Assembly: GCF_022397955.1 (NCBI RefSeq)
Contig: NZ_JAKEUQ010000001.1
Coordinates: forward strand, 1,647 to 65,646
Direction: 5' to 3'
DNA length: 64,000 nt
DNA from: Vibrio sp. Isolate32
Lineage (GTDB): Bacteria; Pseudomonadota; Gammaproteobacteria; Enterobacterales; Vibrionaceae
Shown here in pieces: positions 1-9,266 of this stretch; the first letter of the stretch is position 1, and each line of letters starts with the position of its first letter. Below the pieces are notes generated by a model. The model ran no database searches. It saw nothing but the letters and a program-made list of their open reading frames with translations, and was not told where the DNA came from. The translations under genes and the position numbers were made by a program.

Positions 1-729
1 TAACCAATGTTGGTTGCTTGGCGCATGCACGGCGTAAGTTCATGGATGCTAAGAAGCTTCAAGGTAAAGGTAAGTCAGGCAAAGCAGATAAAGCGCTAGC
101 CAAAATCCAGAAGCTCTATGGGATAGAGTCGCGCTTAAAAGGTGCGACTGTCGAAACACGAAAAGCAGAACGTCAACAGCATGCCAAGCCGATACTGGAT
201 GAGCTGTACGACTGGATGACGTCTCAACAAGTAATAAGCTCTAGTCCATTAGGAAAAGCGCTTAAGTATACGCTCGGCCAATGGCCGAAACTTATCCGCT
301 ATATCGATGACGGTCATTTATCTATCGATAATAATCGTGCTGAACGCGCCATTAAACCGCTGGTCATTGGAAGAAAAAATTGGCTCTTCTCAAATACACC
401 AAATGGTGCTGATGCGAGCGCGATGCTTTACAGCATCGTCGAGACAGCGAAAGCCAACGGCCTTATCCTCTACGACTACATAGTCAAGTGCATGAAAGAG
501 CTCGCGAAAGCTGAGACGCGCCATTAAACCGCTGGTCATTGGAAGAAAAAATTGGCTCTTCTCAAATACACCAAATGGTGCTGATGCGAGCGCGATGCTT
601 TACAGCATCGTCGAGACAGCGAAAGCCAACGGCCTTATCCTCTACGACTACATAGTCAAGTGCATGAAAGAGCTCGCGAAAGCTGAGCCTGATATCGATG
701 CGCTCCTACCTTGGAACTTCAAACATTAA
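1..729 (+). pseudogene. IS66-family transposase (TnpC), C-terminal part, disrupted by an internal duplication
   Basis: The frame is open from the window edge and reads an IS66-type transposase C-terminal region: an AHARRKF segment, a DNNRAERAIKPLVIGRKNW block carrying the last catalytic glutamate, and a SAMLYSIVETAKANG helix. The gene begins upstream of the window. A 172-bp segment (344-515) is repeated exactly at 516-687. Because 172 is not a multiple of 3, the frame is lost at the junction and stops at 527, while the original C-terminus (ending PWNFKH) is still readable up to the stop at 727-729. The transposase is therefore probably inactive. Family assignment rests on the conserved C-terminal motifs; which IS66 subgroup it is cannot be told from this fragment. 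Confidence 0.9.
344..687. repeat. 172-bp perfect tandem duplication inside the IS66 transposase
   Basis: Bases 344-515 and 516-687 are identical by reading. The bases flanking the copies differ (position 343 versus 515, and 688 versus 516), so there is no extended microhomology at the junction. The duplication frameshifts the transposase. Confidence 0.93.
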
Positions 730-737
730 CAACACCG

Positions 738-762
738 CCCCGTGGGTTCATGGGGCGCATAC
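738..762 (+). repeat. Right terminal inverted repeat of the IS66 element
   Basis: The sequence just after the transposase stop, read on the minus strand from 762, begins GTATGCGCCCCATGAACCC. This resembles the GTA(A/T)GCGCCCC-type ends typical of IS66 elements, so the element probably ends at 762. The left end is outside the window and the target duplication cannot be checked. Confidence 0.6.
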
Positions 763-900
763 GATTATTATTGGTCTTCTGTTCCCTTAATGTCTGCGAA
801 AAAGTACCAGAGTGTCTTTGTCTTTACTCTGCGGATACGAATAAAACGTCAAGACGTGTGAAATAATTCGAATACAAGGTGATTTTAAAGGAATAGAAGA

Positions 901-923
901 GCCAGACAGTTGGGCTGTCTGGC
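901..923 (-). terminator. Hairpin downstream of the repeat lipoprotein, possible terminator
   Basis: A perfect 9-bp stem (GCCAGACAG / CTGTCTGGC, loop of 5) lies about 35 bp past the stop of the minus-strand lipoprotein gene. The T-tract on the minus strand is poor, so termination is likely but not certain. Confidence 0.5.
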
Positions 924-958
924 ATGATCTCGATGTTAACATTCGGGATAATAATGGA

Positions 959-2524
959 CTATATTTTGACCCCGAGAGCTCTTACTGTCTCCATGTTAAT
1001 GTATTTATCGGTTGGTAGGTTATTGTCTGTTTGGAAGGCGTTTACAGCCTTGACGGTTAGTGGTCCAACATCCCCATCGATAGGGCCAGGATTGTATCCT
1101 TTGCTTTTCAAAGCATTTTGAATATCAATTATAGTTGCGCGTGTCATGTTTGTGTCACATAGAATAGAGCGCCATTCCATGAACCCATCTTGGTCGATTT
1201 TCTTAAGATTAACCGTGCTATATTCAGCGGGTATTTCGATGCGTTTTTCTGATGCTTGGGAAGTAAGCTTAGTTAGCTGTACCGTTTTGTATTTCGCTGG
1301 GATTTCTATGCGTTTGCTCCCCGCTTCTTGAGAAACGACACGACGTTTGACCGTTTCATATTTAGCTGGGCTCTCTGTTAAACATATTTTTTTACCTGTA
1401 CGAGTACTGGCTGGATGTTCATGATTGTGTACTTCATGCCAAATAAAACCAACACCTGCTACCTGGTTGGTCACGGTTACATCTTTATATTTTGCCGGTA
1501 CAGAGGTGCGAACTTCTTTGGATTCAGAGACTAACTCTTGTACTTTTACGGTTTTATATACAGCCGGTATTGCTACTGTACGGGTGGACGCTGGTGTTAC
1601 TAGAACGCGTTTTGACAATGTTTTGTATGTCGTAGGGACATCAACTAAGCACATGATTTCTCCTGTTGCTTCATTGATCTTTTGAATCGGACCGGTACCT
1701 TTCTTCCAAATTGTATGAGCTGGTACGTCAACAACTTTTTCTGTCACGGTCTTATATTTGGCTGGCACCTGCTCGATTCGGCTACTTTCTTCTTTGACTA
1801 ATACTTGTTTTTCAACCCATCGGTATTTTGCTGGGACAATTTTGACAACTTCAGAGGCTTCACTAATCAGAACGGGTTCATTTACCTTTTCATATTTAGC
1901 TGGTAAATAATGCTCGTGGAAACACATTCCTACTGTTGCTGAATCTAAATCGATACCATGAGCAGAAGCAGCATCTAACACTTCTTTACTTGCCGGAGCA
2001 CTCCCCTTTTTTAAATCAACCAACCATTGGGTACTCGCTTTCTTTACGAGTTTTTGTTCTGTGATAAAGTCATATGTAGCGGGAACCGCTACCATTTTGA
2101 AACCCGCCGGTTGTACCAACACTGTTTCTTCAACTGTTTGATAACTCGCGGGAACAATTTCAAAACGCTCGCTTGCCTCTTTAACCAAGACGGTTTCAGT
2201 GTAATTTTTATAAGTTGGTTCGACCCAAACGCGAGCGTAACATTCACCAGACTTTGCGTTTGGTGGTAATAATTCTTCCACCATTGTATCAGTTTTGTTT
2301 GCTTTAACAGAGCTTGCTTGAGCCTGGCTAATGACTTCTTGAGCTTCTGCCTCGCGCTTGGCCACTGCCTTTTCTCTTTCTAACAGTGTATTGTTGCGTT
2401 GCTCTAATTCTGCAGCAGAAAGCCCTGTGGCAGCAGTGTTTGGTTGAGTCGTACTACATGCGCTCAGTAACAGTGCAATTGAAATTAAATTCAGCTTAAA
2501 AGCTAGCTTACTTGAATCGACCAT
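959..2524 (-). CDS. Repeat-rich outer-membrane lipoprotein with C-terminal peptidoglycan-binding domain
   Basis: A 521-residue protein. A signal peptide ends in the lipobox LLSAC (lipidated Cys23), followed by a short Gln/Glu-rich coiled segment (about 35-75). Residues about 95-456 form four imperfect super-repeats. Each opens with a cysteine (C95, C201, C292, C381, with a last one at C456) and contains two to four cycles of a Y-x-x-V ... LV-x-x-AS ... I/VPAKY motif. Each ends with a tryptophan shortly before the next cysteine. Residues 462-521 match the PG_binding_1 fold (IQNALKSKGYNPGPIDGDVGP). An AAGGAGTAAAT leader supports the ATG at 2524. It probably sits in the outer membrane and touches peptidoglycan; the role of the repeats is unknown. 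It lies beside an IS66 end in a region that looks acquired. Confidence 0.85.
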   Translation of the reverse strand: MVDSSKLAFKLNLISIALLLSACSTTQPNTAATGLSAAELEQRNNTLLEREKAVAKREAEAQEVISQAQASSVKANKTDTMVEELLPPNAKSGECYARVWVEPTYKNYTETVLVKEASERFEIVPASYQTVEETVLVQPAGFKMVAVPATYDFITEQKLVKKASTQWLVDLKKGSAPASKEVLDAASAHGIDLDSATVGMCFHEHYLPAKYEKVNEPVLISEASEVVKIVPAKYRWVEKQVLVKEESSRIEQVPAKYKTVTEKVVDVPAHTIWKKGTGPIQKINEATGEIMCLVDVPTTYKTLSKRVLVTPASTRTVAIPAVYKTVKVQELVSESKEVRTSVPAKYKDVTVTNQVAGVGFIWHEVHNHEHPASTRTGKKICLTESPAKYETVKRRVVSQEAGSKRIEIPAKYKTVQLTKLTSQASEKRIEIPAEYSTVNLKKIDQDGFMEWRSILCDTNMTRATIIDIQNALKSKGYNPGPIDGDVGPLTVKAVNAFQTDNNLPTDKYINMETVRALGVKI

Positions 2525-3320
2525 ATTTACTCCTTAATAAGGGGACAAGTAGTTAATTTTTTTAAAAGATACGAATTCTAGTCACCAATGTGTGAGTATT
2601 TGAGCGTGAAAAATATCCTTAATACTCACGCTTCCTACTTGGCAACAATTAGACTCTAGTTCAGAAAAACCAGAATTGCCCATCTTAACGTCCACAAAAT
2701 ATGCAATTTTTCTATTGTTATAAGGAACTTTTCGATAACCCAATCTTGTATTATTGGCGACATTAATCCAGAAGTTCATTAGCCAGCAGTCATCTTAGGA
2801 ATACTTCATCAGTTAATGATCTACTTAAAAACTTATCATCATGGTGTATATCCCCTAATCAGAGCAGCATGGTTTCTTAGACTTAATTGACCTCCTAACG
2901 ACGGTAAAGCGCTATATGCCGCCGTTTCTGAGAGTGAATGCTCATGGTCAACATTCCACTTTTTCCAGTGGTTGTTTGAGCAATACAGTTCTGACAATCA
3001 AACGCTAGATTTCTTTGGAACATTCTTGTTCTGTAAGCACCATTACCGATCCAAAAGGTTAGAGAATCAGGGGGCAATTAGTGCTTGGTTGTATTGTATT
3101 CAGTTGATTTTTTTAACGAGGTCTTGTCGTGAGGCTATGACGTGCAGTAAACGTGTTGTTTTGTTCATGCTAGCACTGTAAACGTTGCTTTCGGATAGCA
3201 TTGAATTTTTTCTAAGGCATGAATGACAATTTGAAAAGAAATGTTAGCGATAGAGCCGTTGATTTATGAGCTTATCAATGTTGACATTTAGTGCAGGATA
3301 ACAACTAAGGTTACAAACAA
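2525..3320. other. Gene-poor intergenic stretch in the accessory region
   Basis: About 800 bp with no convincing gene. A short minus-strand frame (2582-2779, 65 codons, starting MNFWINVANNTRLGYRK) looks protein-like but lacks a good ribosome site and was not recognised. A second minus-strand frame at 2895-3077 is likely a decayed fragment. No integron attC site, tRNA or inverted-repeat pair was found on reading. It is AT-richer than the core genes downstream, in keeping with acquired DNA. Confidence 0.5.
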
Positions 3321-3848
3321 ATGCAAAACAAACTGACTGATGATGAACTTTGCCATTACTTGACTGAAGTCTTCAAAAACATATTCCCTAACTTGACGAT
3401 CATCGGTGGAGCTGAAGAACCCTATTACTCATCCCCAAAAGAAGATTCTAACGCAACAATTTATTATCGAAGTAATTACCCTAGAAGCCTATTACATGAA
3501 ATGGCACATTATTGTTTAGCGGGTGGTCGGCGAAGAAATATAGATGACTTTGGTTACTGGTACTCTCCTTGTGGCAGAACTCAAGAAGAACAAAAAAAGT
3601 TTGAACTCGTTGAGGCTCGCCCTCAAGGGTTAGAAAAAGCAATGTGCCAAATCCTGGGTATTAGATTTTCAGCAAGTATTGATGACTTTTCAGGCCGCCC
3701 CCCTTCTGATGGCTTTTTATTGAAATTAGATCATTATTATAATCAAATGTTAGTCGATCCTCCGCTAACGGCTAAAAAAGCATTGAATGGATTGAAGGAG
3801 GCTGCAAAGGGGGGGAAGTCGCTCACGACATATTCAATTGGGGCGTAA
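3321..3848 (+). CDS. Divergent EpmC-like protein (EF-P hydroxylase family)
   Basis: A 175-residue protein aligning over its full length with EpmC (YfcM), the enzyme that hydroxylates beta-lysylated Lys34 of elongation factor P. Visible marks are the metal-binding HEMAH motif (H59, E60, H63), the DDFGYWYSPCGR block (compare DFGYWYCPDGR in E. coli) and the E-x-RPQ segment. The C-terminal third (about 120-165) follows the family pattern only loosely and lacks the FNVSCD...GDFEPD signature. That signature is present in a second, broken copy at about 4100-4313. This gene is therefore likely a horizontally acquired relative standing in for, or decaying beside, the native epmC. Whether it hydroxylates EF-P is inference. 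ATG at 3321 is chosen because it is the first start and matches family length. Confidence 0.75.
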   Translation: MQNKLTDDELCHYLTEVFKNIFPNLTIIGGAEEPYYSSPKEDSNATIYYRSNYPRSLLHEMAHYCLAGGRRRNIDDFGYWYSPCGRTQEEQKKFELVEARPQGLEKAMCQILGIRFSASIDDFSGRPPSDGFLLKLDHYYNQMLVDPPLTAKKALNGLKEAAKGGKSLTTYSIGA

Positions 3849-4100
3849 AGGAGAGCAGACAAGACGAAATGTAATTTATTAGGGCTTAAACCTCGCTCAA
3901 ATGGCATGGTGAAAAGCTCTTTTATCATAGGGTCCATCGTTAGACTTCTCTATGATGTGACGCGTTTTTGTTTGAGTAAGCTTGAAAGTATCTCTCCATC
4001 GTAACATGTGTTTTTACTTTCCACTTGCCTTCGCCAAAAAACCTTAAAGCCAGTTTTATCAAGACCTAGGTGCTGTATTAAGGCTCTTTTTGTTCTAAAT
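3849..4100. other. Junction region between the EpmC-like gene and the native epmC remnant
   Basis: No intact gene. The minus-strand frame reading from 3937 (MDPMIKELFTMPFERGLSP) overlaps the end of the upstream gene and was not recognised; it may be debris of a mobile element. From about 4036 a few codons in mixed frames (for example a Lys-Pro pair) could be frameshifted epmC sequence, but this is weak. Confidence 0.4.
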
Positions 4101-4313
4101 AAGGCTTCTACTTACTTTCCTTTTAATGTCAGCTGTGACAGTCTACACGGCGATTTTGAGCCAGATTGTTTGGTCTTTATGAATAAAGTACACAACGAAG
4201 TCATGGGTATCTTAGAAGTTGGTCTTCCACCAAGAGTCAAAATGCTTTCTGAAGCGTTGCGCGACTTCTGCGATGTAGAACCTCTGTGTGCTAGCCAGTT
4301 TATTGTGAAATAA
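4100..4313 (+). pseudogene. epmC: Remnant of native epmC (3' part)
   Basis: From about 4110 the plus strand reads YFPFNVSCDSLHGDFEPD and continues to a stop at 4313. This is a close match to the C-terminal third of E. coli EpmC (PFNVSCDNLEGDFEPDRVVF...). The N-terminal two thirds, with the HExxH metal site, are missing or scrambled upstream. It sits directly before yfcL. In E. coli yfcL and epmC are also neighbours next to mnmC, so this is the ancestral locus of the gene and its 5' part was lost when the accessory segment arrived. Confidence 0.85.
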
Positions 4314-4322
4314 GAGAATATT

Positions 4323-4586
4323 ATGATTATCGAATTTGAAGAAAAACTACTTGAAGTAATTGATGCTCGCATTGAAAACGCATCAGACGACGAACTGTTT
4401 GCGGGTGGTTACTTACGTGGTCATATTTCTCTTTCAGTGGCTTCATGTGAAGAAGAAGGTATTGAAGATTTGGCAGAAGTAAAAGCGCGCATTGAGAAGA
4501 GCCTAGATGATGCTCGCTCTGAACTAACACCTGCAGATCGCACCATTGTGAATGACCTTTGGGTTGAGCTGCAAAACCAAGCTTAA
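4323..4586 (+). CDS. yfcL: YfcL family protein
   Basis: An 87-residue acidic, helical protein (MIIEFEEKLLEVIDARIENASDDELFAGGYLRGH...) of the YfcL family, conserved beside epmC and mnmC in enterobacteria and vibrios. No enzymatic motif is visible and its function is not established. It starts 9 bp after the epmC remnant stop, so it was probably co-transcribed with native epmC. Confidence 0.85.
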   Translation: MIIEFEEKLLEVIDARIENASDDELFAGGYLRGHISLSVASCEEEGIEDLAEVKARIEKSLDDARSELTPADRTIVNDLWVELQNQA

Positions 4587-4761
4587 TCGCGGGTTATTTA
4601 TCATTGTCTGCTCAGTCCCTTCCTTTCCATTTTGCTGAGTAGTGAATAGTTTGAGACTCATTCGAAATTTTTGAATGAGTCTGTTCAATCCTTGTGATGG
4701 TGCCATTTTCTGACTACGTTATTCTAATCCCACTTAACGAGATTACAGAGAGGGTTACATC

Positions 4762-5283
4762 ATGAAAGTTATCGCATTCGGCGCAAGCACAAGCTCTACC
4801 TCTATCAACAAAACACTAGCAACTTACGCAGCTAACTTGATTGAAGGTGCTGACGTAAAAGTTCTCGATATCAATGATTACAACGTTCCTATGTTCAGTG
4901 AAGACACTGAAAAAGAGATTGGCCAAGCTGAAGGTGCACAAGCCTTTTTGCGTGACCTAGCAGAAGCAGACGCATTCGTGATCTCTTTCGCAGAACACAA
5001 TGGTCACTACCCAGCAGCGTATAAAAACCTATTTGACTGGGCAACATGTATTGAGCGCTCAGTGTTTGGTGAGAAGCCTGCGGTATACCTAGCGACGTCT
5101 CCTGGCCCTGGTGGTGCGCAAACAGTACTTGGCGCGGTAACGGGTTCTGCACCGTACTTTGGCGGTAACGTTAAAGCATCGGTTTCAGTACCAAGCTTCT
5201 ACGATAACTTCGACTTTGAATCTGGCGCTATCAGCAACGAAGAGTTCGCACAGCAGATTAAAGAAGCTGTCGCTAAGCTTTAA
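4762..5283 (+). CDS. NADPH-dependent FMN reductase family protein
   Basis: A 173-residue flavodoxin-like protein. The N-terminal FGASTSSTSINKTLA loop binds the FMN phosphate, the middle SFAEHNGHYPAAYKNLFDW segment lines the isoalloxazine pocket, and a SPGPGGAQ loop follows. This is the small NAD(P)H:FMN/quinone reductase family; the electron acceptor in vivo is unknown. An AGAGAGGGTTACATC leader supports ATG 4762. It stands alone between yfcL and a bidirectional terminator shared with mnmC. Confidence 0.85.
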   Translation: MKVIAFGASTSSTSINKTLATYAANLIEGADVKVLDINDYNVPMFSEDTEKEIGQAEGAQAFLRDLAEADAFVISFAEHNGHYPAAYKNLFDWATCIERSVFGEKPAVYLATSPGPGGAQTVLGAVTGSAPYFGGNVKASVSVPSFYDNFDFESGAISNEEFAQQIKEAVAKL

Positions 5284-5340
5284 CTCTTATTAGTGCTTAA
5301 ACCCAGTAAAGTCGTTTGAAAGTTTAAGTCATCAGATACA

Positions 5341-5377
5341 AAAAGCCCGAGAGACGTAGTGTCACTCGGGCTTTTTC
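5341..5377. terminator. Bidirectional terminator between FMN reductase and mnmC
   Basis: AAAAAGCCCGAG and CTCGGGCTTTTT pair perfectly around a 13-base loop, with an A-tract on the left and a T-tract on the right. It can serve both convergent genes. Confidence 0.92.
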
Positions 5378-5417
5378 ATTACAAATACTCTGAATTAACG
5401 AACGAGTAATCCGTCAG

Positions 5418-7496
5418 CTATTGATTGGCTTTCGCTTGTTTATCTGCAACCCATCCTGCTGTTAACGCCTTACCTTTACGCAGCCTACGCACCCACATTC
5501 TGCTTGGATGAAGGGCTTCCAGTACATCAGCAGGAAGAGGCAGTGGATCGCCACAAATTTGTGATGCTAAAACTTCTGCGAGTAGGGGAGCAGAGCTTAA
5601 CCCTCGCGAGCCTAAACCGATAAAGCAGAATAGGTTAGGGAAGCTAGTGACGGTTTCAACATCGTCAACCGAGTCACGCTGTGGATTAAAGTTATGCAGA
5701 TTTTGGTACTGCTCTTTAATGGCTTCAAAGTTACCAACGTTGCCGATAAACGGGAGGTGATCGCGGCTTACACTACGGATACCTTGGCGCGCTAGGTTGC
5801 CACTGGTATCGACCTCTTTTGTCCAGGCTTGATTTGGCAGTGAGCCATGAAGGCGCTCGCCATTGTGCTGTTGAACCTCAGCATCAAACTCTTGGTCGAT
5901 GTTTGTTTTGTCGTAGTTAGCGCCAATACAATGGTGTCCATTGTTTGGGTTTTGTGGTGTTAAGTAGCCATCAAAGCACAACACGGTTTTGAGTTTGCTA
6001 AGATTTTCCGTGGTCGGAATATGGCTCACTTGGCCTTTAACCGGAGTAAGTGGTACTGGCTGAGTTTGTTCAAACTGAGTGAACTTGTGTCCGTTCGCGA
6101 CAACCACTTGGTCATGCTTGGTTTGAATCTCACCCTGAGGTGTCTCAATCGTCATTAACCATTGTTGTTCAGCTTCGAGCCACTCAAGTTGAGTCACTTG
6201 ATGTTGATAGAGTGCGCTCACTTGGTTGCTCTCTTCTAACTTGCCAATCAAACCTTGAGTAAGCTGAAGTGGGCTTAGCCAACCACCTAGAGGAAAGTAG
6301 ACACTCTGTTTATCAACTGGCAAACCGATCTTTTCGTTTGCTTGCTCTGGCGATAAACGCTGAATCAAATCGGTGTGGAAATTACCTTCCAACATGCGAT
6401 TGAGCTTCTTAGTCGATCCTTCATCCCACATCAAAATATTTACACCACACCAGTTATGATCGAATTCAACCGATTTTGCAGCTTGATTGATGAACTGGCG
6501 AGCAAACAACAACCCCGGGCCAAATATACGCGAAACGTTTGAGGTCGCCTCACTCAACAGCGGGTAAATCGCACCTTGGTTATTACCAGAGGCGTTACCT
6601 GCAGCTTGCTGGTGTTCACAGTAAAGTGTGATGCTCTTACCACGGCGGCTCAGTGTTTTAGCCAACGCAGCACTGGCAACACCACCACCGATGATCGCGA
6701 TGTCTTGTGAGTCACTGTGCTCTGATAAGCCGTACCAAGGTTTGATATTGGTATGAGCACGTTTTTCGCCAAGTCGGCCAGCAATCATTTCTCGCTTAGT
6801 GCCAAAGCCTTTGACCTTCTTCATCTCAAAGCCAGCTTCAATCAACCCACGACGCACGAAACCAGCTGCGGTGAAAGTCGCACAGCTACAATTTTGCTTG
6901 GCGAGCTTTGCCATGCCATTGAATAGGTTTTGGTTCCACATCTCGGGGTTTTTGCTCGGGGCGAATCCATCTAGGAACCATGCATCTACCAAACCTTTCT
7001 TTGGTGTAGGCACGTTTGGCATACAATCTTTGATGTCGCCGAACCATAAATCAAGCGTGATAGCGCCATCACCCATCACAATGCGGTGACATTCCGGCAA
7101 TGCGATAGGGTAGTATTCTTGGAGTTGCGTCGCATACTCGGCTAATTCTGGCCACGATTGATGTGCTGTGATGAGATCCTCTTTATTTAAAGGATATTTT
7201 TCAAAACTGATGAAATGTAACTCTTTGGTCATCGCTTGTGGGTTATCTTTAAGGAAAACATCGAACCATTGGCACACCGCAAGAAAGTTGAGGCCTGTAC
7301 CAAAGCCGGTTTCAGCGATCACAAAACGGCGCTGATCATGTTCAAGCCAACGCTCTGGAAGGTGGTTTTGCTTTAAAAAAACGTAACGAGTCTCTTCCAA
7401 ACCATTCACGTTGGAGAAGTAAACATCGTCAAATTGGTCTGAAACTGGCGTGCCAGACTCATTCCATTCCAGTTCTGCATTAGTAATTGAAGTCAT
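5418..7496 (-). CDS. mnmC: Bifunctional tRNA U34 methyltransferase/FAD-dependent oxidoreductase MnmC
   Basis: Makes mnm5s2U at the wobble position of tRNA. The C-terminal FAD domain removes the carboxymethyl group from cmnm5U, and the N-terminal SAM domain methylates the resulting nm5U. The N-terminal part carries [15 protein letters not shown], the SAM loop [11 protein letters not shown] and [15 protein letters not shown]. The C-terminal part has a Rossmann FAD motif [14 protein letters not shown] and a final [15 protein letters not shown]. The ATG at 7496 is preferred because the protein then starts like E. coli MnmC just before the [10 protein letters not shown] segment (692 residues). A longer frame from 7568 would add 24 residues with no family counterpart. 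It is divergent from fabB, an arrangement shared with E. coli. Confidence 0.95.
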   Translation of the reverse strand: MTSITNAELEWNESGTPVSDQFDDVYFSNVNGLEETRYVFLKQNHLPERWLEHDQRRFVIAETGFGTGLNFLAVCQWFDVFLKDNPQAMTKELHFISFEKYPLNKEDLITAHQSWPELAEYATQLQEYYPIALPECHRIVMGDGAITLDLWFGDIKDCMPNVPTPKKGLVDAWFLDGFAPSKNPEMWNQNLFNGMAKLAKQNCSCATFTAAGFVRRGLIEAGFEMKKVKGFGTKREMIAGRLGEKRAHTNIKPWYGLSEHSDSQDIAIIGGGVASAALAKTLSRRGKSITLYCEHQQAAGNASGNNQGAIYPLLSEATSNVSRIFGPGLLFARQFINQAAKSVEFDHNWCGVNILMWDEGSTKKLNRMLEGNFHTDLIQRLSPEQANEKIGLPVDKQSVYFPLGGWLSPLQLTQGLIGKLEESNQVSALYQHQVTQLEWLEAEQQWLMTIETPQGEIQTKHDQVVVANGHKFTQFEQTQPVPLTPVKGQVSHIPTTENLSKLKTVLCFDGYLTPQNPNNGHHCIGANYDKTNIDQEFDAEVQQHNGERLHGSLPNQAWTKEVDTSGNLARQGIRSVSRDHLPFIGNVGNFEAIKEQYQNLHNFNPQRDSVDDVETVTSFPNLFCFIGLGSRGLSSAPLLAEVLASQICGDPLPLPADVLEALHPSRMWVRRLRKGKALTAGWVADKQAKANQ

Positions 7497-7558
7497 AAAA
7501 TCTATCATTTTGTGATTTGAAGCGATATGTTGGTAGGGATTGTACGAATTTCTAGGAA

Positions 7559-7575
7559 AGCTGACCACTTTTGTT
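7559..7575 (+). promoter_or_regulatory. Possible FadR site upstream of fabB
   Basis: AGCTGACCACTTTTGTT matches 11 of 17 positions of the E. coli fabA FadR site and lies 50 bp before the fabB start. FadR is known to activate unsaturated fatty-acid genes in Vibrio and enterobacteria. The match is moderate. Confidence 0.35.
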
Positions 7576-7624
7576 AGGCTTCTTAGTTATCATCTAGCTG
7601 AATTTAGAATTATAGGAATGTCAC

Positions 7625-8836
7625 ATGAAACGAGTCGTAATCACCGGTATGGGTATTGTTTCAAGTATCGGTAACAACGTCGAAGAAGTTTTAGCATCAC
7701 TGAAAGAGGGTAAATCTGGTATTACCGCTTCAGAGCAGTTCAAGGAAAATGGCTTGCGCTCTCAAGTTTGGGGTAACCTAAAAATGAACCCTGCTGACCA
7801 TATTGATCGCAAAAAGATGCGCTTTATGGGTGATGCAGCGGCATTCGCTTATCTTTCAATGGAGCAAGCAATTGCTGATTCTGGTTTAACTGAAGATCAA
7901 GTATCTAATGACCGCACGGGTATCGTAGCGGGTTCAGGTGGTGCTTCATCTCTAAACCAAGTAAACGCAGTAGACATCATTCGTGAGAAAGGCGTGAAGC
8001 GCGTTGGTCCATACATGGTTCCACGTACAATGGCTTCTACGGTTTCTGCTTGTCTTGCTACACCATTCAAAATCCGTGGCGTGAACTACTCTATGAGTTC
8101 TGCATGTGCAACATCTGCACACTGTATTGGTCACGCAATGGAGCTTATCCAACTAGGTAAGCAAGACGTAGTATTTGCTGGTGGCGGTGAAGAGCTAGAT
8201 TGGTCTCTGACTATGATGTTCGACGCAATGGGCGCACTTTCTACTAAGTACAACGATACACCTGAGCTAGCTTCTCGTACTTACGATGCAGACCGTGACG
8301 GTTTCGTTATCTCTGGTGGCGGCGGCATGCTAGTTATCGAAGAGCTTGAGCACGCTAAAGCTCGTGGCGCGAAAATCTACGGTGAGATCGTAGGCTACGG
8401 CGCAACTTCCGATGGCTACGACATGGTTGCCCCTTCTGGTGAAGGCGCGGTTCGTTGTATGAAGATGGCAATGCAAAACGTTGATGGCGTTGACTACGTG
8501 AACACTCACGGTACTTCAACTCCAGTTGGCGATGTGAAAGAGCTAGGTGCTATCCAAGAAGTATTTGGTGACAACAGCCCAGCAATCTCAGCAACTAAAG
8601 CGATGACAGGTCACGCTCTAGGTGCAGCTGGCGTACACGAAGCGATTTACTCAACGCTAATGCTAGACAATGGCTTCATCGCGCCAAGCATTAACGTTTC
8701 TAACCTAGACGAAGCAGCTGCTGGCCTAGACATCGTAACTGAAGCTCGTGAACAAGAGCTAACAACAGTTATGTCTAACAGCTTTGGTTTCGGTGGTACG
8801 AACGCAACGCTAGTAATCAAAAAATACCAAGCTTAA
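7625..8836 (+). CDS. fabB: 3-oxoacyl-[acyl-carrier-protein] synthase I (FabB)
   Basis: Condensing enzyme of type II fatty-acid synthesis, needed for unsaturated fatty-acid elongation. The 403-residue length is normal. The catalytic Cys lies in [12 protein letters not shown] (about residue 163), the two catalytic histidines in [12 protein letters not shown] and [12 protein letters not shown], and the C-terminal [13 protein letters not shown] loop is intact. Cytoplasmic. It is transcribed away from mnmC and followed by an unusually long structured 3'UTR ending in a strong terminator, where the sRNA FarS is expected. Confidence 0.97.
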   Translation: MKRVVITGMGIVSSIGNNVEEVLASLKEGKSGITASEQFKENGLRSQVWGNLKMNPADHIDRKKMRFMGDAAAFAYLSMEQAIADSGLTEDQVSNDRTGIVAGSGGASSLNQVNAVDIIREKGVKRVGPYMVPRTMASTVSACLATPFKIRGVNYSMSSACATSAHCIGHAMELIQLGKQDVVFAGGGEELDWSLTMMFDAMGALSTKYNDTPELASRTYDADRDGFVISGGGGMLVIEELEHAKARGAKIYGEIVGYGATSDGYDMVAPSGEGAVRCMKMAMQNVDGVDYVNTHGTSTPVGDVKELGAIQEVFGDNSPAISATKAMTGHALGAAGVHEAIYSTLMLDNGFIAPSINVSNLDEAAAGLDIVTEAREQELTTVMSNSFGFGGTNATLVIKKYQA

Positions 8837-9101
8837 TTAGGCTTGAATTAGATAGATAAAGGTTAATTGTTAACGGGTGATGCGAGTGCAGTTTCAACAC
8901 GCACAGGTAACCCATTAACCATGACCCACGGAACAAAGCTTTCTAAACATAGGTTTAGAAATGGAAAGGTTTCCAGAGCTTGATCAGTAGTGACTTTAGT
9001 TAGTACTGGTCGAACAGACGCAGACTCTGTCTCCTGGAGAGCGAGATAGGATCCTTTTGTTCTGGATGTTTGCCCGATTGTTAATTCAATCGGGCATTTT
9101 T
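8837..9101 (+). ncRNA. farS: Structured fabB 3'UTR, expected source of the sRNA FarS
   Basis: The 265 bases after fabB hold no reading frame but several hairpins. These are 8869-8919 (GTTAACGGGT with ACCCATTAAC, one mismatch), 8940-8961 (perfect 9-bp stem TTTCTAAAC/GTTTAGAAA), and 8982-9011 (13-bp stem with one mismatch and two GU pairs, 4-base loop). Smaller ones lie at 9014-9040, and a terminator at 9072-9101 closes the set. In Vibrio cholerae the fabB 3'UTR is processed into FarS, a Hfq-dependent sRNA that represses fadE in a feed-forward loop with FadR. Placing FarS here is by position and knowledge of that system. The exact 5' end cannot be read; it is likely in the last 100-150 bases. 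Confidence 0.6.
9072..9101 (+). terminator. Terminator of fabB/FarS
   Basis: GCCCGATTG / CAATCGGGC stem with a 6-base loop followed by ATTTTTC. A strong rho-independent terminator that would form the 3' end of FarS. Confidence 0.93.
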
Positions 9102-9266
9102 CGTTTTAGGCTTGAGTAGTAGAAGCTGAGTAGGGTAATCATCCTAATCTCAACAAGCCTTTATTCATAATGTATTCCATTTGTTACTCGACACCGTGTG
9201 TGGAATTTTGCACAATCATTTCAATTCACATTTAGGTCGATAGACCCCAACAAAAGTACTCGCCAA

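Noticed and set aside
1146..1685. Plus-strand short frames across the lipoprotein gene
   Set aside because: They are antisense to the repeat-rich minus-strand gene and repeat only because that gene repeats.
2525..3320. Integron cassette or attC site in the accessory gap
   Set aside because: No paired core sites of the GTTRRRY/RYYYAAC type flanking a cassette were found.
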